In this document: positions 15,514 to 23,896 of the stretch, in pieces
How the letters are laid out: each line of letters begins with the position of its first letter
How positions within the stretch are numbered: the first letter of the stretch is position 1
Assembly (NCBI GenBank): GCA_964446745.1
Contig: CAYURR010000017.1
Coordinates: 1-28,348, forward strand
Direction: 5' to 3'
DNA from: CAYURR01 sp964446745
Lineage (GTDB): Bacteria; Bacillota; Clostridia; Lachnospirales; WQUN01
Length of the DNA: 28,348 nucleotides
Position numbers and translations under genes: made by a program
The notes under the pieces: model-generated
Database searches by the model: none
Seen by the model: the letters and a program-made list of their open reading frames with translations, nothing else
Told to the model about the DNA's origin: nothing

Positions 15514-16577
15514 AGCTCCACCTCCGGATCGCAATCATTCAAGCTCGTGATATAAGCGGCTAATAGCCTGCCGGTCTGTATTACGTCGTTGAAGCATATC
15601 GTTTCGACGGTCGTGTGCATATACTTGAGCGGAATAGACAATAATCCGCATGCCGCGCCCGTTCCAGAAATCTGCAGCTCCGTCGCGTCCGTACCCGAAC
15701 TGCCGCCCGATACAGCACTGACCTGATACGGAACGCCGTTATCCTTGCCGGCAGCCTTGAGACCCTCAAATACCTTGTGATGTATGTTTGGGCCGCGTGC
15801 TATGGCAGGACCCTTGCAGAGCTCGTCGGAGTCGAATTCCTTGAGCTCCGGCGTACGCCCGAAGCCTACGTCAATAGCGATAGCAATATCGGGTTTTATG
15901 TCGTATGACGAAACCTTTGCTCCATGCAGGCCGACCTCCTCCTGCACCGTCGCAACATAATAAACATCCATCGCGTGACGTGTGTTCTCAAGATTCATCA
16001 TACATGCCAAAAGAGACGCTACACCAGCGCGGTCGTCAAATGCCTTGCTTGCGAGGATGTCGTTTTGCAACGGAATCATCTTTATATTAAGCGTGATGAT
16101 GTCTCCGATCCTGACAAGCTCCTCGAGTCTTTCCTTTGGATATCCCGTGTCAATCGTAAGATCTTCGAGTTTTATAGCGTTGTTGCGCTCGTCCTCGGGC
16201 ATAATGTGCGGCGGCTTCATACCTATTACGCCGAACACTTGCTCCCTGCCGTGTATAATAGCCTCTTGGGCCATCAATACGCGCTGATCATATCCGCCCA
16301 CCGACACGAATCGCACAAGCCCATCATCGTCGATGCATTTGACCATGAGCCCTATCTCGTCCATATGCGCGGCCATCATAAAACGATGCCTTTTGCCCTG
16401 TGCATAACCCTTGCGCAGACCGATGACATTGCCGATTTTGTCGATATGCACCTCGTCGCAGTAGCGCTTAAATTCTTCCGCAACGATTGCGGCCACGCGG
16501 CTTTCATATCCCGAAACGCCCGTCTCGTTACATATGCGCTCCAGGAATGCCTTTACCTGATCCAAATTCAAATCCAT
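15504..16577 (-). CDS. M42 family metallopeptidase, first of three paralogues
   Basis: A 357-residue M42 metallopeptidase. Motifs in order are MAAHMDEIGLMV, AFDDRAGV, TVQEEVGLHGAKVSS, AIDVGFGRTPEL and LKYMHTTVETI, so both metal sites and the catalytic residues are complete. It is a little longer than its two neighbours at the N-terminus and by the tail NDCDPEVELCC. GGGAGG stands very close to the ATG; AAAGGGA gives more normal spacing. The gene begins eight bases after the Rpn-family nuclease stop, so the four genes form one operon. The three copies may form homo- or hetero-oligomeric peptidase shells with different residue preferences; that is inference. Confidence 0.92.
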   Translation of the reverse strand: MDLNLDQVKAFLERICNETGVSGYESRVAAIVAEEFKRYCDEVHIDKIGNVIGLRKGYAQGKRHRFMMAAHMDEIGLMVKCIDDDGLVRFVSVGGYDQRVLMAQEAIIHGREQVFGVIGMKPPHIMPEDERNNAIKLEDLTIDTGYPKERLEELVRIGDIITLNIKMIPLQNDILASKAFDDRAGVASLLACMMNLENTRHAMDVYYVATVQEEVGLHGAKVSSYDIKPDIAIAIDVGFGRTPELKEFDSDELCKGPAIARGPNIHHKVFEGLKAAGKDNGVPYQVSAVSGGSSGTDATELQISGTGAACGLLSIPLKYMHTTVETICFNDVIQTGRLLAAYITSLNDCDPEVELCC

Positions 16578-16585
16578 GCCTCCCT

Positions 16586-16912
16586 TTAACGGTACTCAAG
16601 ATATTGTTCTTTTGTTATATCTAAAAATTTGAGGATCTCCTGCTCAGATTTGCCTAACATCTCTAAAACCTGTATCTTACCCTTGAGGACGCCTTTCTCT
16701 ATGCCTTTCTCTATGCCCTTCTCTATGCCTTTTTGTAAGCCTTCCTCTATGCCCTTCTCTATGCCTTTCTCTATGCCTTTTTGTAAGCCTTCCTCTAAAC
16801 CTTTCGCTAGCCCTTTCTCTAACCCTGCCTCGTGCCCTTCCTCACTTCCATAAACCCAGGCACTATACATAGCCGTCACATAATCGGCCCTTATCCTCTC
16901 TTCCGTTGTCAT
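16586..16912 (-). CDS. Possible intragenic C-terminal small protein (RpnS-like) inside the Rpn gene
   Basis: ATG 16912, in frame at codon 227 of the nuclease, begins MTTEERIRADYV and would encode 108 residues, including the whole tetrapeptide repeat and the conserved tail but not the nuclease core. On the - strand GGGAGG (16929-16924) lies 11 bases upstream, slightly far, with AAGG closer to the start. From family knowledge, Escherichia coli rpn genes make such internal small proteins that inhibit the full-length toxic nuclease. Here this is a prediction from the internal start signal only. Confidence 0.35.
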   Translation of the reverse strand: MTTEERIRADYVTAMYSAWVYGSEEGHEAGLEKGLAKGLEEGLQKGIEKGIEKGIEEGLQKGIEKGIEKGIEKGVLKGKIQVLEMLGKSEQEILKFLDITKEQYLEYR

Positions 16913-17590
16913 AACCTTGAGTTCCTCCCTTCCGAGACTGTCATACTCTATTATCGACGCTGCCTTTAATATGTATGCCGGAGCCGATGGACCGACCTCT
17001 CCCGTCATGAAGTAATGTGCCCAATGCCGTTGATTTACTGTTTCAATGTTTGGCTTCTCATACTCGAAAAAGCCTATCTTCATCAGATCCTTATGATACC
17101 GCTTGTTGCGTTTAGGATCATAGAGCTCAAATATGCGCAGAGCGTCGTCGTCATAGAAGTGCTTATACCCCAATATATTCAACGCGTATACAGGACGCAA
17201 GCTCGAGTATGGCATTGACTTGCCGCTTGGAGACTGCTCCATCTCGTCCTGCTTGTTGTAATGAGAGACATACTCATCCATTGGATAATAGATATAGCGC
17301 TCGTCCAAGAACAACGTCTTTCGTAGCTGCAGCTCAGAGCGAAACGATCGTTTGGGCGTTATCGTAGCGGCAACATCAGATATCGTGCTCTTATACTCGT
17401 TCTTTATCTGCCCCTCGATATACTCGCTATAGCTTTTGATACTGTAGGGGTTCTGTATCTGTATATCCTCGACCTCGATATCAAAGAAGTCGGTGACTAA
17501 GCCGATCAGTATATCCTTATTCTCCTCGCTCGCGAATACCTTTTTAAAAGCCAGATCATTGGTTGGCGGGATCCGCTTCGGTGTAGACAT
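16586..17590 (-). CDS. Rpn-family PD-(D/E)XK nuclease with tetrapeptide-repeat tail
   Basis: This 334-residue protein belongs to the Rpn/PDDEXK_2 family, recombination-promoting nucleases formerly annotated as transposases, some of which act in phage defence. The start PPTNDLAFKKVFASEENKDILIGLV is diagnostic. The nuclease core shows Asp in TISDVAATI and ELQ in RSELQLRK, matching the D...ExQ active-site pattern. Residues about 257-303 are a run of four-residue repeats (KGIE, KGLE, KGLQ variants). The final 25 residues (MLGKSEQEILKFLDITKEQY) are the usual family tail. It has its own promoter at 17634-17663. An internal ATG at codon 227 has a GGGAGG site and could give a separate 108-residue C-terminal protein. 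It may mark local acquisition, but no insertion-sequence ends were found. Confidence 0.88.
   Translation of the reverse strand: MSTPKRIPPTNDLAFKKVFASEENKDILIGLVTDFFDIEVEDIQIQNPYSIKSYSEYIEGQIKNEYKSTISDVAATITPKRSFRSELQLRKTLFLDERYIYYPMDEYVSHYNKQDEMEQSPSGKSMPYSSLRPVYALNILGYKHFYDDDALRIFELYDPKRNKRYHKDLMKIGFFEYEKPNIETVNQRHWAHYFMTGEVGPSAPAYILKAASIIEYDSLGREELKVMTTEERIRADYVTAMYSAWVYGSEEGHEAGLEKGLAKGLEEGLQKGIEKGIEKGIEEGLQKGIEKGIEKGIEKGVLKGKIQVLEMLGKSEQEILKFLDITKEQYLEYR
16682..16822 (-). repeat. 12-bp coding tandem repeat in the Rpn gene tail
   Basis: About twelve degenerate copies of a 12-base unit (TTCTCTATGCCT-like on +) encode KGIE/KGLE/KGLQ repeats. A longer unit covering TTTTTGTAAGCC plus neighbours occurs twice, pointing to recent duplication inside the array. 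Being a multiple of three, copy-number change would alter tail length without a frameshift. Confidence 0.8.
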
Positions 17591-17633
17591 AATGCCGCCC
17601 CTTTCATGTTGAGGTTAACACTCTGTTGAACGG

Positions 17634-17663
17634 ATTGTAACACATGTAATATCCGGCATGCAA
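17634..17663 (-). promoter_or_regulatory. Promoter of the Rpn/M42 operon
   Basis: On the - strand TTGCAT (17663-17658) and TACAAT (17639-17634) are 18 bases apart, and TGT in front of the -10 makes it extended. Transcription would start near 17627, about 37 bases before the Rpn ATG. The site is located between pdp and the Rpn gene. Confidence 0.6.
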
Positions 17664-17680
17664 ACCCGTTTATAACGCTG

Positions 17681-18940
17681 TTACTCAATGGTCAGATGCT
17701 TAAGGTATGCCGCATGCATCTCCTCTGCGGTTAATGACTTATTCGTAAACAAGGTCGCGAGTACATCGGATTTGCGGACATGATCCCCGGTCTTAGCCTC
17801 GACATAGAGCCCGGCAGCGAAATCTATAGGGCTTTCCTTAGTTTCCCTGCCCGCACCCAATGCAACCGACAATATCCCGATCCCTTCCGTGTTCATAGCA
17901 GTGATCACTCCGTCATGAGGCGCCTTTATCTCGAAGGTATGCTTAGCGGGTTCGAACTTAGTAGGGTTTTGCAAATACGAAATATCCCCTCCCTGAGCCT
18001 CAAACATCGCAAACATTTTCTCTCTGGCCTCGCCACTTCGGATCTTTTCGTGGATCAATCCCTCATAATCCCCGCCCGGGCAGTCTACACCCGAAAGCGA
18101 AAGCATTTTGGATGCGAGCAAGATGCAGTCGTCCGTAAGGTCCTTAGGCCCTTTGCCGGACAGCACGTCGAGTGCCTCCAATACCTCGAGCCTATTACCG
18201 ATCGCACGGCCCAGCGGTACATCCATGTTTGAAATCACTGCGTCACAGCGTTTGCCTGCGCGTGTGCCGATATCCACCATCGCATTTGCGAGGCGCAAAG
18301 CGTCTTCGTGACTCTTCATAAACGCGCCGGATCCCATCTTCACGTCCAGCACTATCACATCCGAACCCGACGCGAGCTTTTTGCTCATGATGCTCGCGGC
18401 GATCAACGAGATATTATCGACGGTCGCGGTCACGTCACGCAGCGCATAGAGCCTTTTATCGGCGGGTGCGAGGTTCTCGCTCTGGCCGATCACGGCAATG
18501 CCCGTGCGGTTCACGATATCGATAAACTCATTCATCGACAGGCTCGTGCGCGTGCAGGGTATCGATTCCATCTTGTCAATCGTGCCGCCTGTGTGACCGA
18601 GCCCTCTGCCGGACATCTTCGCGACCTTTATGCCGCATGAAGCGACGATGGGCGCGACCGCGAGCGTTGTCTTGTCCCCAACGCCGCCGGTAGAGTGCTT
18701 GTCGGCCTTGATCCCGGCGATACCCGAGAGGTCCACGATATCCCCCGAATGTGCCATCGCTAAGGTCAGATCGGCTGTTTCGCGCTCGTCCATATGGCTA
18801 AAAAATATCGCCATCAGCATCGCCGAGATCTGATAATCCGGGATGCTGCCGTCTGTAACCCCCTTGACAAAGAAGTCTATCTCCTCTTTTGACAGCGCGT
18901 GACCGTCACGTTTCTTTTTTATGATGTCATATATCCTCAT
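17681..18940 (-). CDS. pdp: Pyrimidine-nucleoside phosphorylase / thymidine phosphorylase
   Basis: This enzyme phosphorolyses thymidine, uridine or deoxyuridine to the base plus (deoxy)ribose-1-phosphate. The 419-residue protein has the phosphate/nucleoside motif KADKHSTGGVGDKTTL (from residue 78) and the family signature SGRGLGHTGGTIDKMES (110-126). Further landmarks are VIVLDVKMGSGAFMKS and ISNMDVPLGRAIGNRLEV, and the biotinyl-like C-terminal domain has HDGVITAMNTEGIG and AKTGDHVRKSDVLATLF. It follows nupQ without a gap and is the last gene of the nucleoside operon. The product sugar phosphate is the substrate of the phosphopentomutase encoded at the head of the same operon. Thymidine versus broad pyrimidine specificity cannot be settled by eye; Gram-positive members are usually broad. 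Confidence 0.95.
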   Translation of the reverse strand: MRIYDIIKKKRDGHALSKEEIDFFVKGVTDGSIPDYQISAMLMAIFFSHMDERETADLTLAMAHSGDIVDLSGIAGIKADKHSTGGVGDKTTLAVAPIVASCGIKVAKMSGRGLGHTGGTIDKMESIPCTRTSLSMNEFIDIVNRTGIAVIGQSENLAPADKRLYALRDVTATVDNISLIAASIMSKKLASGSDVIVLDVKMGSGAFMKSHEDALRLANAMVDIGTRAGKRCDAVISNMDVPLGRAIGNRLEVLEALDVLSGKGPKDLTDDCILLASKMLSLSGVDCPGGDYEGLIHEKIRSGEAREKMFAMFEAQGGDISYLQNPTKFEPAKHTFEIKAPHDGVITAMNTEGIGILSVALGAGRETKESPIDFAAGLYVEAKTGDHVRKSDVLATLFTNKSLTAEEMHAAYLKHLTIE

Positions 18941-19903
18941 CTATCTTGCCCCCTTTTCGTAAGGTGTACCTGCGGCCTTCGGTGCGCTCGAATGTTTTGA
19001 GGTGAATGCAAGCACGAACAGCGTCGCCAGATACGGGATAATTTTATAAATATAGTCAGGCAACGCGAGCGCAGCCAGAAAGCCTACGGATACATAAGTC
19101 GCCGATATGGTTTTTGCAAATCCGAAAAACAGTGCCGCAAGCATGATCCGCCAGGGTTTCCATTGCCCGAATATCAACACGGCGAGTGCCATAAAACCGT
19201 AGCCCGCGACATCCGCGTTGAAGTTAATAGAGGTTGGTATCACAAAGATTAAACCGCCGAGCCCGCCGAGCGCACCCGAGATCAACACGCCCGCGTAACG
19301 TAACCCCCAGACATTCACGCCGACCGAATCCGCAGCCTGCGGATGCTCGCCGCACGCGCGTAGCCTGAGGCCGAAGCGTGTCTTGTATAAGACGAATACA
19401 CTTACCAGTAAGATCGCTATACCTATGTATGTCGTGATGTAGGTATTTTGAAAGAACATGGGCCCTATAAACGGTACTGAGCCGAGCACGGGCACGCTCT
19501 CGATCCGAAACACATTCGCAAACTGCACCTGCTGCACCTTTTGGAGCATGCGCGCGACATAGATCGCGAACGCGGGTGCAAAGGTATTCAGCGCCGTACC
19601 CGATATGACTTGGTTAGCGTTCATATTGATCGCTGCGTAAGCATGGAAAAACGCGTAGACAATACCCGAGGCCGTAGCAACAAGCATTGCGAGTAATAAA
19701 AATAGCTGCGGGTTCATTGTAAGTCCGGCCGCTTGCATGCGACTGATGAATAATATGCTCGTAAACGCGCCGATAATCATTATGCCCTCGAGCGCAATAT
19801 TTACTACGCCACTGCGCTCGGAGAACATACCGCCTATCGCAACCACCAATAGCGGTATCGAGAAGAACATCGTCTGCTGAAATACAAAGAACAGGGTATT
19901 CAT
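18941..19903 (-). CDS. nupQ: Nucleoside ABC transporter permease NupQ
   Basis: A 320-residue membrane protein of the BPD_transp_2 (LivH/RbsC-like) type. It has about eight hydrophobic segments, with the landmarks ERSGVVNIALEGIMIIGAF, NANQVISGTALNTFAPAF, GLRLRACGEHPQAADSVG and SGALGGLGGLIFV, all characteristic of the nucleoside permease partner of BmpA systems. It overlaps nupP by four bases (ATGA type) and is followed directly by pdp. With NupP it forms the channel for nucleosides delivered by BmpA. Confidence 0.92.
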   Translation of the reverse strand: MNTLFFVFQQTMFFSIPLLVVAIGGMFSERSGVVNIALEGIMIIGAFTSILFISRMQAAGLTMNPQLFLLLAMLVATASGIVYAFFHAYAAINMNANQVISGTALNTFAPAFAIYVARMLQKVQQVQFANVFRIESVPVLGSVPFIGPMFFQNTYITTYIGIAILLVSVFVLYKTRFGLRLRACGEHPQAADSVGVNVWGLRYAGVLISGALGGLGGLIFVIPTSINFNADVAGYGFMALAVLIFGQWKPWRIMLAALFFGFAKTISATYVSVGFLAALALPDYIYKIIPYLATLFVLAFTSKHSSAPKAAGTPYEKGAR

Positions 19904-21021
19904 GAACGATCGTCCTCCTTTCCGGCAGCAGCGCTGATAGTAGTATCTTCTGACGCTGATTTATTTCCCGAGATTTTCCTGTTTTGAATAAACTGTTTAA
20001 TCAATAGAGAAAACGCGCTGCAATATACAATAGCCGAGATGATGATACTGATGATCTCGGGTACGAAGTTATAGAGCTGCATATAGAAGCCGCCCTGCGA
20101 CAGATATGCGATAAACAGCCCCGCGAATATCACGCCGATGGGGTTAGAAAGCCCCAACAGCGCTACAGGTATACCCGAAAATCCCTCCGCCGCAAGCACG
20201 TCGACGACCTCGATATGCTTACCGGATCCGGCTAAAAACAACAGACCGCCGCCGAGACCCGCGAGCGCACCGGCTATGACCATCGAGAGTATAATGCTAC
20301 GCTTTTCGTTGATGCCCGCATATCGGCTTGCGCTACGGCTGTAGCCGCAGGCCTTGAGCTCGTAGCCGAAGGTCGTCTTGTTCAGGATGATATACATAAT
20401 CACAGCCACCGCGATTGCGATCAATATACCCGCATTGATTGCGGAGCCGCCAAACAATTCATTCAAGCCAAGCTTCGGTATCACTGCCGAGGCCGCGACG
20501 GGCTTTGATTGATTGCGGAGCTTGTCAAATACGGACGGGTCTGTCTTGACGAGCATGTTCACAAGATACATACCTATGTAGTTCATCATGATAGTGGCAA
20601 TGACCTCGTTGACATTCAAAAAAGCCTTGAATAGCCCCGGCAACAGTCCCCAGAGTGCACCGCCCAAAAATGCTGCCAAAAGCGCCACGGCCCAGTGTAT
20701 GGGAGCGGGGAGCCATGTTCCAGTGATGCCGACATAGACGGCGCAATACGAACCGAACATAAATTGACCGGTTGCGCCGATGTTGAACAGCCCGGTCTTG
20801 AACGCGAACGCGACCGACAACCCTGTGAGTATGATCGGTGTTGCGAAATAGAACACATCACCTACACCCTTAGCGCCGCCCGCAAAGCCGCCCATCAATA
20901 TCGTAGTAAAACCGCCGAACGCCTCAGCGGGGTTACTGATCAAGAGGATGATAAGCCCTAACAGCAGCCCCGCCGCTATAGCTATAAATGAGGCAAGGAT
21001 TTCGTATCTGACGTTTTTCAT
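19900..21021 (-). CDS. nupP: Nucleoside ABC transporter permease NupP
   Basis: A 373-residue membrane permease paired with NupQ. It shows GLFNIGATGQFMFGSYCAVY, NVNEVIATIMMNYIGMYLV, GYELKACGYSRSASRYAGI and AGALAGLGGGLLFLAGS, typical of the longer permease of nucleoside importers, and a charged cytoplasmic C-terminal tail (GNKSASEDTT to EDDRS). The start overlaps the nupO stop by one base. Eight or more membrane segments are visible. Its place between nupO and nupQ fits the bmpA-nupO-nupP-nupQ order. Confidence 0.92.
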   Translation of the reverse strand: MKNVRYEILASFIAIAAGLLLGLIILLISNPAEAFGGFTTILMGGFAGGAKGVGDVFYFATPIILTGLSVAFAFKTGLFNIGATGQFMFGSYCAVYVGITGTWLPAPIHWAVALLAAFLGGALWGLLPGLFKAFLNVNEVIATIMMNYIGMYLVNMLVKTDPSVFDKLRNQSKPVAASAVIPKLGLNELFGGSAINAGILIAIAVAVIMYIILNKTTFGYELKACGYSRSASRYAGINEKRSIILSMVIAGALAGLGGGLLFLAGSGKHIEVVDVLAAEGFSGIPVALLGLSNPIGVIFAGLFIAYLSQGGFYMQLYNFVPEIISIIISAIVYCSAFSLLIKQFIQNRKISGNKSASEDTTISAAAGKEDDRS

Positions 21022-22547
21022 CAGAGGGCCCTCCTTTTGGTACCGGCCATATACAGGCCGAGTTCCTCGGACGTGACGTGCTGTGGGTCGAATTCGCCTA
21101 CGAGCTTGCCCTCGGATATGACTAAGATACGGTCGCTCACGTTCATAACCTCCTCGAGCTCTAACGAAACGAGCAGCACAGCTGTGTCCGTGTCGCGCTC
21201 GTTTAGGATCTGCTTATGTATGTACTCTACCGCTCCGACGTCCAGACCCCTCGTGGGCTGCACGGCTACGAGCAGGCGAGGCTTTTTGTCAAGCTCGCGC
21301 GCTATGACGGCCTTTTGCTGGTTGCCGCCGGACATGGCGCGGGCCGGTGTGAAGGCGCCTTGACCGCTGCGGATATCGAAGCGGCTGATGAGCCTTTGGG
21401 CGTATTGTGTGATTTCTCTAAACCTCAGAAATCCATTTCGTGAGAAGGCCGGCTTGTAATAGCTCTGTAAGACAAGGTTTTCGGCGAGGTTGTAATCGAG
21501 CACGAGCCCGTGCTTGTGTCGATCCTCGGGTATATGGCTCATGCCGAGCTCCGAACGTTTACGCACGGACGCATCCGTGATATCCACGCCGCAGAGGTTG
21601 AGCTTACCGCCGGTTGATTTTATGATACCGGTGAGTGCGTAGACCAGCTCGGACTGGCCGTTGCCGTCGATGCCCGCTATGCAAACGATCTCGCCTTTGC
21701 GCACCTCAAACGAGATATCGTCGACGATGTTTCGGCCCGTGCGAGGGGATTTTACACTGAGGTTTTTTACAGACAAAACGGTGTCGCCGGATGTTTTCTC
21801 ATTCTTGTGCAACACGAGGTCCACGTCGCGCCCGACCATCATGCGGCTCATCTCTTCCTTGCTGGTCTCGGAGACATCGACCGTACCTATGTATTTACCT
21901 TTTCGGAGTACACTACAGCGATCGGCGGCCTCTTTTATCTCATCGAGCTTGTGGGTGATGAATAGAATGGATTTACCCTCGGCTCGAAGGCCCTTCATGA
22001 TGCCCATTAGCTCGCGTATCTCTGCCGGGGTTAAAACAGCTGTGGGTTCGTCAAAGATCAATATATCGTTGTCGCGGTATAGCATCTTGAGTATCTCGAC
22101 GCGCTGCTGCATGCCGACCGTGATATCAGATATCACCGCATCGGGGTCCACGCTCAAGCGGTAGCGTTCACTCAACGCGACGACCTTCTTGCGCGCCTCT
22201 TTCATTACGAGCACTCCGCCGGGTTTTACGGTCTCGGAACCGAGCACGATGTTTTCAAGCACCGTGAAGTTCTCAACGAGCTTGAAGTGCTGGTGCACCA
22301 TACCGATACCGAGCGCGTTCGCGTCGCGCGGGCCGTTGATCTTTACAGGCTTTCCGTCCTTTTTGATCACGCCCTGCTCGGGTTTGTACAATCCGAACAA
22401 TACGCTCATCAAAGTAGATTTACCCGCGCCATTTTCGCCTAACAGCGCGTGTATCTCGGCCCTTTTGAGCTGCAGCGTTATATTGTCGTTCGCTGTGATA
22501 CCGGGGAATTTCTTTGTGATATTTAACATCTCAATTACATATTCCAA
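21021..22547 (-). CDS. nupO: Nucleoside ABC transporter ATPase NupO (two ATPase domains)
   Basis: This 508-residue tandem ABC ATPase energises nucleoside import. The first domain has Walker A GENGAGKSTL, signature region VGMQQRVEILKML and Walker B ILIFDEPTAVLTP. The second has the degenerate Walker A GIDGNGQSELVYALTG, signature MSGGNQQKAVIAREL and a Walker B region LLVAVQPTRGLDVGA in which the usual Asp-Glu is absent, as commonly seen in the second half of RbsA-type proteins. ATG 22592 opens the frame, but it lies inside the hairpin region before the gene. TTG 22547 has GGGGG at suitable spacing and yields MEYVIEMLNITKKFPG, the normal family start. Confidence 0.94.
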   Translation of the reverse strand: MEYVIEMLNITKKFPGITANDNITLQLKRAEIHALLGENGAGKSTLMSVLFGLYKPEQGVIKKDGKPVKINGPRDANALGIGMVHQHFKLVENFTVLENIVLGSETVKPGGVLVMKEARKKVVALSERYRLSVDPDAVISDITVGMQQRVEILKMLYRDNDILIFDEPTAVLTPAEIRELMGIMKGLRAEGKSILFITHKLDEIKEAADRCSVLRKGKYIGTVDVSETSKEEMSRMMVGRDVDLVLHKNEKTSGDTVLSVKNLSVKSPRTGRNIVDDISFEVRKGEIVCIAGIDGNGQSELVYALTGIIKSTGGKLNLCGVDITDASVRKRSELGMSHIPEDRHKHGLVLDYNLAENLVLQSYYKPAFSRNGFLRFREITQYAQRLISRFDIRSGQGAFTPARAMSGGNQQKAVIARELDKKPRLLVAVQPTRGLDVGAVEYIHKQILNERDTDTAVLLVSLELEEVMNVSDRILVISEGKLVGEFDPQHVTSEELGLYMAGTKRRAL

Positions 22548-22560
22548 GCCCGCACCCCCA

Positions 22561-22646
22561 AGATAAAAATAAAACCCTATCGCGGATCGCATGAATTAAA
22601 GCGGATTGAAAATCCGTGAGAATCCGTGCCGATCCGCAGTAGGGTT
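22561..22646 (-). terminator. Partial terminator/attenuator between bmpA and nupO
   Basis: On the - strand AACCCTA and GCGGATCG pair with CGATCCGC and TAGGGTT (positions 22630-22646 with 22573-22589), followed by TTTTATTTTTAT. A second hairpin CGGATT/AATCCG sits in the loop. It lies between bmpA and the nupO start, where many importer operons reduce transcription so that the binding protein is made in excess. A direct repeat AATCCGTG occurs twice in the loop. Confidence 0.75.
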
Positions 22647-22667
22647 ATATTATTTTGATATATTTAA

Positions 22668-23882
22668 TTACTGTATGACCGAAAGCTTTACAGCCTTTAC
22701 GGGGATATCGGTAGGCGCAACCTCGTTGCCATCCTTCGTATCGCCCAAAAGCTCTATTTGATTACCCGCAAGCTTAGCAAATATCGCATCGTAATCGGCC
22801 TTTGCGAATGTGTTGAACCTGGTGTAATCCTCCGGCAGACCTACGCCATTATCGGCTGCGGACAGTGTAACGGATGAACCTCCCGGGAATTTGTTGTCAT
22901 AGAATTGCTTGATCATCTCGTATACGGAGTTTGAAAGCTCCTTCTTAGCAGATGTGATAACCGTAGCGGACTCTGCGCTCTGGTCTACGTCTACGCCGAT
23001 AACCTTTGCGTTAGCCGCCTCTGCAGCAGCCATGATCGATGTGCAGATACCGCCGCCGCACGAGAAGATGACCTCCGTGCCCGTCTGATACCACGAAGCC
23101 GCCTTGGACTGGATCTCAGGTGATGGTGAGAACGAACCGGTGTAGTTGTACTTCAGATCAAGTGCGCCCTCTGCGAGGCCCATTTCCTGAGCCGCGTATT
23201 CGGCACCCTGTACAAAGCCGTAACCGTAGCGGATAACGGCCGGAACCGCCATACCGCCCATGAAGCCGAGCTTTGTATATCCGTCCTTAACAGCAGCATA
23301 ACCGGCCAGGAAGCCTGATTGCTGCTCCTGATAGAAAACAGAAACCGTATTCGGCGCGATGAAGATATCGGAATAATCACCGCTGTTCGGTACGCCGTCA
23401 AGCAATACGAACTTGGTATCCGGATACTTTTCCTGTGCCTTTAAAACCGCCGGCTCAAACAGGAAGCCCGGGCATACAACGACCTTCGCACCGCCCTTGA
23501 TAGCCAGGTCGATTGTAGAGATGTACGCGTCAGTGGTCTTTTCCGGGGGCTGGTAATACTTGTAGGTGATGGATTTCTCCTTCGCGTATTGCTCCAATCC
23601 CTCCCAGGCGCCTTGGTTAAAGCTCTTGTCGTCGATCGTGCCTACGTCTGTTACGAGTGCAAGCTCATATCCGGACGCTGCGGTCTCCTCCGCGGGTGCT
23701 TCGGCTTCGGTTTCTGCAGGAGCCTCCGCTTCGGTCTCGGCAGGTGCCTCGGTTGCTTCCGTAGCAGGTGCCTCTGTGGCCGCCGGTTGGGCTGTAGCCG
23801 TGTTATTGGCAGGTGCCGCACAACCCGCAAGTATTGCGGCCGACAGGACCGCAGTACATACAATCTTGATTAACTTCTTCAT
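22668..23882 (-). CDS. bmpA: BMP-family nucleoside-binding lipoprotein
   Basis: A 404-residue surface lipoprotein that captures nucleosides for the NupOPQ importer. The signal peptide ends in the lipobox LAGC with Cys21. A Thr/Glu/Ala/Pro-rich spacer (about 24-70, with repeated AEAPAETE units) tethers the domain to the membrane. The BMP domain begins LALVTDVGTIDDKSFNQGAWEG, diagnostic for the family. It continues with GFLAGYAAVK, KLGFMGGMAVPAVIRYGYGF and VIGVDVDQS. GGAGG lies at ideal distance from the ATG. It begins 14 bases after the deoB-cdd fusion gene and is separated from nupO by a terminator-like hairpin. Confidence 0.95.
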   Translation of the reverse strand: MKKLIKIVCTAVLSAAILAGCAAPANNTATAQPAATEAPATEATEAPAETEAEAPAETEAEAPAEETAASGYELALVTDVGTIDDKSFNQGAWEGLEQYAKEKSITYKYYQPPEKTTDAYISTIDLAIKGGAKVVVCPGFLFEPAVLKAQEKYPDTKFVLLDGVPNSGDYSDIFIAPNTVSVFYQEQQSGFLAGYAAVKDGYTKLGFMGGMAVPAVIRYGYGFVQGAEYAAQEMGLAEGALDLKYNYTGSFSPSPEIQSKAASWYQTGTEVIFSCGGGICTSIMAAAEAANAKVIGVDVDQSAESATVITSAKKELSNSVYEMIKQFYDNKFPGGSSVTLSAADNGVGLPEDYTRFNTFAKADYDAIFAKLAGNQIELLGDTKDGNEVAPTDIPVKAVKLSVIQ

Positions 23883-23896
23883 ACTTGTCCTCCTTT

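Noticed and set aside
16690..16850. CRISPR or intergenic tandem array
   Set aside because: The 12-bp units have no spacers, keep the reading frame and encode a family-typical Rpn tail.
16629..16853. Open frame on + with repeated SMPF units
   Set aside because: It is the complement of the 12-bp repeat in the Rpn gene, not an independent gene.
16586..17590. Transposase of an insertion sequence
   Set aside because: The family is often labelled transposase, but no terminal inverted repeats or target duplications flank it, and the motifs fit Rpn-type nucleases.
21021..22592. nupO starting at ATG 22592
   Set aside because: This start lies inside the terminator-like hairpin without a ribosome binding site, and the added residues do not resemble the family. 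TTG 22547 fits better.
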